Origin: Termitomyces sp. T153
Lineage: Eukaryota; Basidiomycota; Agaricomycetes; Agaricales; Lyophyllaceae
Assembly: GCA_018296165.2 (NCBI GenBank)
Contig: JACKQL020000244.1
Span: forward strand, 1-27,868
Length of the DNA: 27,868 bases
Reading direction: 5' to 3'
The first letter of the stretch is position 1. Every line of letters starts with the position of its first letter. The translations under genes and the position numbers were made by a program. Of this stretch, positions 1 through 9,390 are shown piece by piece. The notes beneath the pieces were generated by a model, which saw only the letters and a list, made by a program, of their open reading frames with translations, had not been told where the DNA came from and ran no database searches.

Positions 1-335
1 TGTAGAGAAATACAGAAGTCCTCAGTCACTCCAATAATATGTGGTCGACTAAGTAAATTTATACCTGTAGAGAAATACAGAAGTCTACAGGTGATTATTT
101 AGTTGTAGGTAAGTCGGAAGTAAGTAATTTGCTCACCCTCAGTCACTCCAATAATATGTGGTCGACTGAGGGTGGCTTTCGTGTATCGTATGTCTATCTA
201 GGGGAAAATAAATAAGGTTTGATAGCCAGTATCGATCGCCACCCGGTATGTGGTGGCTAGTGTATTCTGAAAGTAGAAATTGATAACACAGTGTGATGAC
301 GTACACGAGTGGTCGGTACAAGTCATCTCTCAACA
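1..335 (-). repeat. 3' LTR of the Copia element
   Basis: This copy matches the LTR at 4770-5104 base for base except at 268 and 292. Here both are T followed by G; the partner has C followed by G at 5037 and 5061. The LTR is itself built from repeats: a 20-bp module at 1-20 returns at 66-85, and a 30-bp module at 21-50 returns at 138-167. The second 30-bp copy is framed by a perfect 10-bp inverted repeat (135-144 with 164-173). A 6-bp hairpin lies at 238-243/252-257. The polyprotein stop codon lies just inside this LTR, at 330-332. Confidence 0.96.
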
Positions 336-3300
336 CTCCCTCTGACTTGTGCAATTGTCTGTGTTCTTCAACCCCATTAAACCAATGAGGTAGTCATGTG
401 CGGCACGCGGTAGAGGTTTTGTGCAGATGTTGGCTAAGTTTTCGGAGGAGGGGATATGGGTTACTTTGATGTCGCCTTTGGAGACTCGTTCGTGTATATA
501 GTGGTGCCTAATGTCTATGTGTTTCGCCCGAGCGTGGCCTTTCGTGGACTGTGCCAAGGCTATGGATGAGTTGTTATCGACGTAGATACTCGCGGGGAGT
601 GGTTGTTTGAAGTCGATCTCTGCAAGGAAGTTGTGCATCCACAAAGCTTGCTGGCACCCCCTCGTCATAGCCATGTACTCCGCCTCGGTCGTCGAGAGAG
701 CGACTGTCTGTTGACGTTTGGAGCTCCACGATACTGGTCCGCCGGCCATCATGAATACGTATCCTGCTGTTGATCGTTGTGTATCTAGATCACCTCCGTA
801 GTCTGAGTCCACGTAGCCCAGTGGTTTAATCGAGCCTCCCAGATCTTTCGAGTACACTATTTTGAAGTCAAGGGTCCCTTTTACGTATGCCAGGACATGA
901 AGCAACGCCTTCCAGTGGGCCGGCCCGGGGTTTTCTTGGAACCTAGCTAGCATAGCTACAGCAAAAGATAGGTCTGGTCAGGTTGCCGCTTGCGCCCACA
1001 TAAGTGCGCCTAGGAGTTGTCAGTAAGGTTTGTCTTTCATAAAGGCATGCTCCTCCTCGCTTTTAGGGGCCATTTCATTTGTCAGCAAGATTCCTGTCAG
1101 TAGTGGTGTGTGGCGTGGGTTACAGTTCGACATCTGAAAACGTTTGAGGACGCGTGTGAGGTACGCTCTCTGCGATAAGGAGATGGTTTTGGTTTGAGGA
1201 TTGCGGTAGATAGCCATTCCTAATATAAACGAGGGATCACCTAAGTCCTTTATCTCATAGACCTGTGCAAGCTCCTTCTTGGCTTTCATTGCTCCTTGAG
1301 TCGTTGACAAGAGGCCAAAGGTGTCGTCATTAAAAGTGTTCGTGATCGTCACCTCGGACCCAACTTTCCTCGACCTTACGCATGGATCTGCCCTTGATCT
1401 GGTGTACCCCAAGTCCTTATACGCTCCATCCAGCGTCCAATACCAGTCAAAACCCCCTTGCATGAGCCCATAGATGGTTTTTTGGAGCCTGGCCAGTTTC
1501 CCCTCCCCTCCCGGAAAACCTGGGGGGAGTTTCATGTAGACCTCGTGCTCAGGGATGCTGTTAAGGTAAGCCGACACAAAGTCTACTTGCCATATCTCGA
1601 AGCCTGCCTGCGCCACCAACGCCGCTGACATCCGAAGAGATTCCAAGCGCACTACAGCCGTGTATGTCTCCTCAAAATCTTCACCCGCCACCTGGGAGTA
1701 ACCCTTTGCCACCAGTCGTGCCTTCCTCTGGACCACCTCTCCCTCTGCGTTAAACTTATTTGCAAAAACCCATCGGCATCCCACGATGTTCTTGTCTTTT
1801 GGGACATGTCGTTCCTCGACCAACTCAAACACGCCTCTGTCACTCATCATCTGAAGCTCCTCATCCATTGCGTGCTGCCATAAATTGGGTCTCCTCATTG
1901 CTTCTGAGTAAGTCTTCGGTACTGACGTATTATCATTCTGGTTGTATCCCCTCATGGTTGACAGGTATGCGTATGGGCTTTCCGCAGTCATGGCTGTAGG
2001 TGCGCCCCCAGTTGCCCACTCTTCACCCTCATCTCTTGCCTCCTGTTCCCTCTGTACCGTTTCTTGTGCTGCGATCAGGGCTGGGGTAGGTCTGCTGAGT
2101 CTAGATGACCGTCGCACTGGTTGGTTTGCCGTCTGCTCAATCGTGCGCCTTGTCGGCCCTGGTGGGGTAGGTGCCTGTTCAGGGGCAACATCTGGGGTCA
2201 GATCGGGGTGTGGGTGGAGCGGTCTGCTGTCAGGTCGTATCCTGGGAGCAATCGGTTGACGGACGGGCAATAGGCCAGGTGTGGTGTCAGCAGGTGTGGG
2301 AGTGTTCAATGGATGGTTCTCCTCCTCATCTGCGTCGAGGATGGTGAGTGCCCGATGACCTTTCCCCTCCTCAAAGATAACATCTCGTGAGGTCACGATC
2401 GTCCTAGACCCCTGATCGTACAAGCGGTAGCCACTATTCGCATACCCCACAAGTCAGGTTCTAACTGAGCGAGGGTCCAGTTTTGATTTCACCAATTCCT
2501 CCGGTACCTTTGCCCATGCCAAGCACCCCCATGGTCGGAGGTGGTCTACTCGTTGCCGTTTTCCCGTCCAGGACTCCTTCGGGACAATACCCGGGTGACG
2601 TGAGGTGGGTAATAGATTTCGTGTGTATATTTGTGCTGCAGCGGCCTCTGCCCACAGTTCCTTTGGGAGACCGCTCTCAGCCAGCATGCAGCGTACACCC
2701 TCCAGTATAGTACGGTTTGCTCTCTCCACTAGCCCATTTTGGGCATGCGCGTACGGTGTTGTAACCTGGAGGATGATGCCATGTTCACCAAGGTACGTTG
2801 TCCACATTTCATTGACCCATTCCCAACCTGCATCGACCCTGACCTCCTTAAGCTTTCTCCCAGTCTGTCGTTCTGACTCGACGTGATAGGCAGAGAGGGC
2901 CGTGAGTGTGGTACTTGAATCTTTCCTGGTAAGGAAATATATGGACATGTGAGAGGACCCTCCATCTATGGCAAGCATCATGTAGATCGCCCCCCGGAGC
3001 GATTGTACACTAGCTGGTCCCCACAGATCAATGTGGACCCGGTCATTTGGGAAGCCCTCTGGTTCCACTTCGGCATTGTATGGGCGTGATGCATGTTTAC
3101 CGTACACACAGTCTTCGCAGATACCCAGTACTGTCAGGTCTCCTTTTATGTTGAGCCCATCGACTAAGTTCTTTGTTAGGGCTTCTCAAATGGTTTTCAC
3201 GCTTGCATGTCCAAAGCGTCGATGCCACACATCCAAGGTAGTCGGCTTCATCTGTGATTTTGCTGTCATAACCGTGGGGCCACCCATGCTTCCGAGCGTG

Positions 3301-4643
3301 CTGAGTAGGTACATTCCCCCAGTGCCAGTGCCACACAGGACTTCCCTCCCATCAGGGTCCCGGAAGTGAACCTGACCGCCACTGAAAGTCACATTGAAAC
3401 CGGCTTTATCAAATCTATTGATTGAGATTAGGTTTGACGCGAGGTCGGGTGCGTGTAGTGCATTTCTAAACACGAGTTCTGACGACCCATGTGCTGTTTG
3501 ACATCTCCTTTTAACAGTGCCTTTCCCTACCACACGGAACGTTGCGCCTTTTGGTGCCGCTTGTCCCTCAATGGGTTTTGGCAACTCTTCGTAGTCCAGG
3601 AAGTCTTTCCTGTCCACAAAGAAATGGTCCGTTGCCCCAGAGTCTGCATAGGTTGGTACTTCCTCGGTTTTGGACATGTATGTACCCGTCCATTTTACAA
3701 CCTCTGGCTGGTTTGTGTGTTCCCGAACTGTGGCTGACAGGGCATAGGTGACGTGGGGTTGTGTTTGCGTCGGCTGTGGATCCGATGTGGCAACGTTTGC
3801 TGCTGGGGGTGGAGCCGGTGTCTCGGTTGAGGGGTTTTTTGTGATCTTTCCCTTGTTTCTGAAGTTTGGTGGGAACTGCCCTTCTTTTCCTCCCCCTTTC
3901 CAGTAACAGTTCTCGATAGCATGTCCCGCCCGCTTACAGTTCGGATTGATACAGACTAGTTTTGATTTAGTCTGTGCCTGCAGGGCCATGGCTGATACCC
4001 CCGCCTTCTGTTTTTGAGACACAAGTCGATCCCAGTGGGTGGTAAGTGCTGCGATTACATCCTTCGATTCTGTCTTAGCGTACACCCCTGCTACTACAGC
4101 GTTCCAGGATTCAGGCAAGGAGGCTATGAGGATTGTCCGGAAGGTCGCGTCATCTATTCTTGCTCCCCTTTCTACCGCGGATCTCCACTTTTCTCTGAGA
4201 TCCTCGACGTGCTTCAAGAAGTCCATTCCATCCACAAAATCGGTTGATTGTAGCCTCTTTTCTGCGTTCATGGCGGCGATCTCCGAGAAAACACCGTAAT
4301 TTTCTGTCAGTGCTTTCCACGCGTCTGCTGCCGTGCCGTCCATTCTGATTCCCAGTCCGACAGGATTTTTGGTGTTGTATATAATGAGTCCGAGTGTCCA
4401 TGCGTCCCTTTCCTCCCACTCTTCTTCAGAGGGGAATCTCGAGGACCATTCGGTGTGTTTTTCGTCTGTTGGTTTTGTGTCGGGTCTGGTTTCCGGCTTT
4501 TTGATGGTGCCGTCGAGGTATCCTCGGGCTCCACGAGCTCTCGCCGCGATCATGACTCGGTTTCTGAATGTTATGTAGTTTGTGCCGTCAAAGTGTGTGT
4601 CTTCGGGGAAGTTTGGGGGGTTGGATGAGTTTGTGGACGTCAT
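330..4643 (-). pseudogene. Copia gag-pol polyprotein with four in-frame TGA stops
   Basis: One frame runs from ATG at 4643 to the stop at 330-332 (1437 codons), broken only by TGA at codons 486 (3186-3188), 730 (2454-2456), 1208 (1020-1022) and 1222 (978-980). In order: gag; CCHC knuckle C231-x4-C236-x4-H241-x4-C246; protease DSGAT at 334-338; pre-integrase zinc site H474, H479, C509, C512; integrase D539, D604, E640 (35 residues between the last two); reverse transcriptase with Asp1021 in VDFVSAYL and FNDD at 1104-1107 instead of YxDD; RNase H with D1279, a TEAEYM motif near 1320 and D1356. The stops at 1208 and 1222 replace the Arg of the conserved PYR and ATRPD motifs, so CGA to TGA is the simplest cause. 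All domains remain, so the decay is recent. No frameshift separates gag from pol. Confidence 0.95.
336..345 (-). other. Polypurine tract
   Basis: On the minus strand the bases directly upstream of the 3' LTR read CAGAGGGAG, a short purine run in the expected place for plus-strand DNA priming. It overlaps the last codons of the polyprotein. Confidence 0.6.
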
Positions 4644-4751
4644 CTCGGTTGTGGGTGTTTAGTTGGATGTAGGGGGCCAAGAAAAAAAAATGTGTGGGTT
4701 TGTAGTGAGTCGAAAAAAAAAACGGAGCTGAGGCTCAACGTAATTGAAGTG

Positions 4752-4769
4752 CTAACGGGGCCTATAACC
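4752..4769 (-). other. Probable primer-binding site (tRNA-half type)
   Basis: These bases abut the 5' LTR. Read on the plus strand they resemble the anticodon stem and loop of an initiator-methionine tRNA (ggggcc, then a TATAACC end), and the similarity seems to run on into the D-arm side up to about 4742. Copia elements of fungi and insects commonly prime from an internal half of initiator tRNA-Met. The match has at least one mismatch in the loop, and the tRNA was compared from memory. Confidence 0.5.
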
Positions 4770-5104
4770 TGTAGAGAAATACAGAAGTCCTCAGTCACTC
4801 CAATAATATGTGGTCGACTAAGTAAATTTATACCTGTAGAGAAATACAGAAGTCTACAGGTGATTATTTAGTTGTAGGTAAGTCGGAAGTAAGTAATTTG
4901 CTCACCCTCAGTCACTCCAATAATATGTGGTCGACTGAGGGTGGCTTTCGTGTATCGTATGTCTATCTAGGGGAAAATAAATAAGGTTTGATAGCCAGTA
5001 TCGATCGCCACCCGGTATGTGGTGGCTAGTGTATTCCGAAAGTAGAAATTGATAACACAGCGTGATGACGTACACGAGTGGTCGGTACAAGTCATCTCTC
5101 AACA
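4770..5104 (-). repeat. 5' LTR of the Copia element
   Basis: This is the upstream LTR of the minus-strand element, so it should carry the promoter for the gag-pol transcript. It has the same internal 20-bp and 30-bp modules as the 3' LTR, at 4770-4789/4835-4854 and 4790-4819/4907-4936. It keeps CpG at 5037 and 5061 where the other LTR has TpG. No clear TATA box could be chosen in this AT-rich, self-similar sequence. Confidence 0.96.
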
Positions 5105-7456
5105 GCAATGGGACCACAGTTTGGGTCATTCTCCTTTGCAGGCCCAGATAATTAAAGAGCATAGGCAGCTGAGGCATCTACCAAGAGTTAAATCATAAAG
5201 GAAATGCAACAGCCTGGTTGACTAGCATTGGTGGTCATCTACATTTTTGCTTACAATTTCGGTGCGTGCCCTGTCCGTCATAGAATTTTCTAACTACACA
5301 TCAACAGATCTTGTCAAAGTCATACCTCGGAAATAGTAGTGGTTGCCATATCGCCAGAGGTTGGAAAGTTGGCAAGAAATAGACGTGTGATGACGGCTTT
5401 GATTATCAGGATCACACAGAATAACAGGTCAAAATGGCTGCGTACTGAGGGTGTACAGGTAGAGTCCTCTTGTTGAAATGAAATATACATTGACAATACC
5501 CAGCGGTGTCTTTCGAATACAACCCATGTACGCGTGTCATTAAGAATAGTCTAGGTTAGTACGCCAATTAGCTAGTGCAGTAAGTTGAGAGCTAAAAACA
5601 AAGTTCACCGAGTTTATCTCCGGATTAATACAGAAAAAGCGGAGTTGGATAAGGTATCCAACAAGGCCGCGGCGGATAATAATAGCATGGTATGGCTTTT
5701 GGGAAGTGTTAACGGGGTATTCTAGTCTGAGTGCAGGGCTTAAACAAATTACGTTTATGTAGTGGAACAGACGTGGCATAAGGTGTCCAATAATGTACTT
5801 GAGGAGGTGGCGAATACGGAACACAATAATGGACCTGGGGAGGCGATTGATAGGGTGGCGGACAGAGCGGCAAATAAGGTGGACAAGGCGTCCGACAATA
5901 TACTGGTGGGTAGCAGCTGTAGTAACCTTCCATATATCTCGTCTGGCACTTGCCAGATGGTGCAAATGGGTACGTTCTCAAAAGACTTGGGCATCCGTCG
6001 GAGTCTACTTTGTATTCCGGCACTTAGTTGCCGACCATAGATGTAAATTGCGGCACTTAGCTGCCGATACCGGAAAACTGCGGACCGCATTCTAAGGATG
6101 TAAATCAGAAGTCAAAAGTCTATTCTTAACCTGTTTGCATTGCCATATATGTAATTCAACTGTGTAATTTCGTTGGCATCTCTTTTTCACGTTATCAGCC
6201 ATGAAGCTACTACTATTGAGTCCAAAATGGACAGGGGGTGCAAACAAAAAACGTGAAGATTAGAACTTGAAGGATCTCCTTAAACCCACCTTCCCTTTTC
6301 AAACACATGGATGATGTTCGTCATGTTTCTAGCAGCTGACAGAGCTGTAGATAAATGCCCCAACGGTACCAGATCACACACTCTGTGAGTCTTACCTCGA
6401 TCTCACATCCCATGATCTCATATAATCTCTTCTCATAATGTCTTCTCTGATCTTCCCTTTATCTCCCATCAATGAACCACAATGGCATCTGCATCTTCCT
6501 TTCCTCCGAACACAAGATAGCGTGGATTTGGCCTCTCGTATATCTACCTCCTTGAACCCGAGTTTTCTCACATGTTTTCTCCAGAACGCTCAACATGAGA
6601 CGGTGCAAATGTGACGTATTCCCTGCTCCCTCTGTCAATAACATTTGTAGCTCTGTATACGATAGACTCAGTTCTTTGAAATCAATTTATTCACATTCAT
6701 AAAATACAGAAACTCTCAATACGTCGTAACTGTAACGAAGAGCTGATGCTTTGACACAGAAATCAAATTTTGATGGAATGACAACAATTCCAGTGTTGAA
6801 ATCAGATAATTCGAACTTGCACCACAAAGGAATCCATTGGTTCCACATGGAGCGTATCCAGAATTAACCGGTAGTGTAGAGCATATTCATGTTGTTAATG
6901 GCGAGAAACAGCAGTTTGCAGCAAGGTGAGCAGTGATTAACTCCCCCAAACACGGTTGATACATTACACGGTATATTATTGCCGATCCTGTAAATCCAGC
7001 TCCACATTTGCCGATCCTGTAAATCCAGCTCCACATTTGCCGATCCTGTAAATCCAGCTCCATATGTATCGATCAGGCTGTAGTCATAAGGTCAATACAA
7101 TAATCTGTTAACTACAGGTACAGTTAGAGCTACTAAATTTTGGGTAGTTAGAGGTTTGGCACAGAATTCCTGAAAAAATAAAAATTTACAGAGATGGCAG
7201 GGTGTGTAGTACTTTGGGACATCATCATAGAAGGTGAAATAATGAACTGGAGACCTTTGCTACTAAAGCCTTTTACAAGGCCTGAGGTGTTAAAGCCTTC
7301 AAAAGCCCGACGATCGGCCCGGCTCCCAGTCGAGCTCGGACCACCGGCACCTGGCTGAAGGAGATAATGGTGAAAAAGTTATCATGTTACCTCAATATGG
7401 CTTTGCTTCTTATGATCTTACGATACTTTCAGCACCAACGAGTCCTTTGCTCGTCA
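5105..7456. other. Intergenic stretch, no gene recognised
   Basis: No conserved protein was recognised on either strand. The sequence is ordinary in CpG content. About 5750-5920 holds loose, degenerate repeats of roughly 36-40 bp that create overlapping open frames, one of them rich in Pro and Tyr on the minus strand (5709-6023). Two copies of a short near-palindrome built on cggcacttag lie near 6018 and 6051. A clear 29-bp tandem repeat lies at 6981-7068. Confidence 0.5.
6981..7068. repeat. 29-bp tandem repeat, three copies
   Basis: The unit starting gccgatcctgtaaatccagc begins at 6981, 7010 and 7039, an exact 29-bp period. The first two copies match; the third drifts at its end. No coding sense was found. 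It lies about 430 bp upstream of the methyltransferase start. Confidence 0.9.
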
Positions 7457-7464
7457 TATAAAAA
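7457..7464 (+). promoter_or_regulatory. TATA-box-like element upstream of the O-methyltransferase
   Basis: TATAAAAA lies 34 bp upstream of the first ATG (7498) of the methyltransferase reading frame. This is a usual spacing for a fungal core promoter if transcription starts close to the ATG. Assigned from sequence and position only. Confidence 0.45.
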
Positions 7465-7497
7465 GCCGAGGCACCGTTTGCGCATTCCTAATCCTCG

Positions 7498-9390
7498 ATG
7501 GAGCCTCTTACTAATCGACAAATTTCTGCCCTAGTCGCACTTATAAAAGAGACGGCAAATCAATTGAATCTCACTTCACGGACTCCTCACTCCTCTCTCT
7601 GAACAGCCTGGACTCTCATGCGATGGACGCAGCGATCTCCTCCCCTCCACTGAATGATGCCGTTCATATACTTGAAGGTGCTTGTGCTCAGTTGTGCGCG
7701 ACCCTCGCGCGGCCGAGCCATACTGTACTCAATGTACGCCGCTCTGCTTCTGACTTCTCATAGATCTTTGGATTTCTCATTGAGTTTGTCTTTCATGACA
7801 GAGGGCAACACAGGTTAGGGTGCTGCTTAGATCTGCGTAAAGTGTATATAATTGATGGTGACCTTGGCAGTTCTTTGAACCTATTTGTTTGCACGTCGTG
7901 ATCACGTTCAAGATACCGGATATCCTTCAGGAACGCCCGTTAGGAATGCATATCAAGGAAATCGGAGAAAAAGCCGGTGTTGATCATGAGAAACTTGGCC
8001 AAATCATGCGTCTATTAGCTACTAAGCATATCTTCCGAGAAGGTCTGTCATTCTATGACAAACCTCGAAGTGCCATTTTTACTCTACATGGATACTTTGT
8101 TTTACAGTTGCGACAGATCTTTTCGCAAACAACCGTCTGAGCATTCAACTTGTCTCTTCAAACCCTCTAGCAGGTTATTTATCTTTTTAGTGAGTATCAA
8201 ACACCTCGACTTTGCATCTCACGATGGAATTCCTCCACTGGCCCGCTGATTAATCAAATCCAAAGTAACGAGATTAACAAGGCATCAATGATGATTGTGG
8301 ACGTTCTCACAAATTCAAATCAGAAAAAAATCGAGCAATCGCCATGGAACAGGATGACGGGGTTCGATGGATCTCTGTTTGAATATTTCGAGGAGGTACT
8401 GTTATTTTTTGCCATATTGATGATCATATTGCTTGATACTGTCAGGGCACTCCGGAGGGTGCAAAACAAGGAGCATTGTTTGCTCTCGGGTTGCGCGGAT
8501 GGAATGATGCCGTACAGGCAGCAGCCGTTCTTTCAGGTACGTTCTTGCTTTATTCTTTCCCGTCCGTGGATGTGGCGCTCACAGCAGAGCTATAGACTTC
8601 CCTTGGGGAAAATATCCAGCTGGGACAATCGTCAATGATGTTGGCGGGGGCATTGGAACCATGGCTATGGAGCTGATCAAAGCCTTTCCGAATCTTCTGC
8701 TCAAGCTCCAGGATCGGCCCGATAGGATTCATCAAGCGGAGATGGAAGTTTGGCCGGAGCTCCTGCCCTCTGCAATTGCTGAAAAACGTATCGAATTCAA
8801 GGCTATTGATTTTTTCGTTGATTCGCCGATTGAAGGGTGTGATGTGTACTACGTGAGTATCAATAGGTCATTGAGCATGTGCTTCCTGATGTAAAGGATC
8901 CGCAGTTAAAGAACATCTTGTGAACAATCTATCTACAAATCCCTCCATCAGGACCCTAACATTACTACTATGATTAGGTTGCACTGGTCGGATGAAAAAT
9001 GTATTCGGATTCTTCGCAACATCCGCGCAGTCTTAAAGCCCAGTGCTTGCATCCTTCTCCGTGCGTGGCCCTCCTGCAAAGCTTCTGGATATGCTAACTT
9101 ATCTGTATAACGCAGATGACTATGTCCTTCAGCACACGAATCGTGATTATACTGGAACTCCCCAGGCCGACTCTGCGTTAACACTGAAGGAGGCACCGGA
9201 GCCATTACTTCCGAATTATGGTGCTGGTAATGTTCACCAGTACAATCTAGACATCGCTACGATGGTCTTGCTGAACAGTAGAGAGCGTACAATGGAGGAA
9301 TTCATTGATATTGCTGGCAAGGCTGATCTCCGGTTTGTCGAACTTTGGCATACAGGTGAGATGGCCGTGCTCGAATTTCATCCTGCGTGA
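7498..9390 (+). CDS. SAM-dependent O-methyltransferase, multi-exon, 5' end disturbed
   Basis: Fungal COMT-like enzyme expected to move a methyl group from S-adenosylmethionine to a small-molecule hydroxyl; the substrate is unknown. Splice sites in phase give exons 7871-8042, 8108-8189, 8266-8395, 8446-8536, 8596-8852, 8952-9060 and 9116-9390, with introns of 50-99 nt. The first encodes the helix-turn-helix dimerisation region (HIKEIGEKAG, then MRLLATKHIFRE). SAM motif I, DVGGGIG, is at 8637-8657; an LHWSDE motif just after 8978 carries the likely catalytic His. The C-terminus ends LEFHPA. The N-terminal part is in two frames: ATG 7498 opens 34 codons, and the conserved continuation (LNSLDSHAMD to ARPSHTVLN, ending 7733) is shifted. 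Removing one CT from the run at 7591-7600 restores the frame. ATG 7623 is an alternative start. Splicing between 7734 and 7870 is unresolved. It may be a recent pseudogene; no biosynthetic cluster partner is visible. Confidence 0.8.

Larger units (their letters stand above)
1..5104 (-). mobile_element. Ty1/Copia LTR retrotransposon (full length, decayed)
   Basis: Two 335-bp LTRs that differ at two bases flank a 4434-bp internal region whose coding strand is minus. The order read along the minus strand is 5' LTR (4770-5104), primer-binding site, gag with CCHC knuckle, aspartic protease, integrase, reverse transcriptase, RNase H, purine tract, 3' LTR (1-335). Integrase before reverse transcriptase is the Ty1/Copia order. 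The LTRs begin TG and end CA. The window starts exactly on the outer base of the left LTR, so a target-site duplication cannot be tested; the right flank begins gcaat. High LTR identity means a recent insertion, but four internal TGA codons make this copy non-autonomous. Confidence 0.97.

Noticed and set aside
5709..6023. Minus-strand open frame rich in Pro and Tyr with loosely repeated PPQVHY motifs
   Set aside because: It comes from degenerate DNA repeats that open several frames on both strands; there is no splice context and no recognised family.
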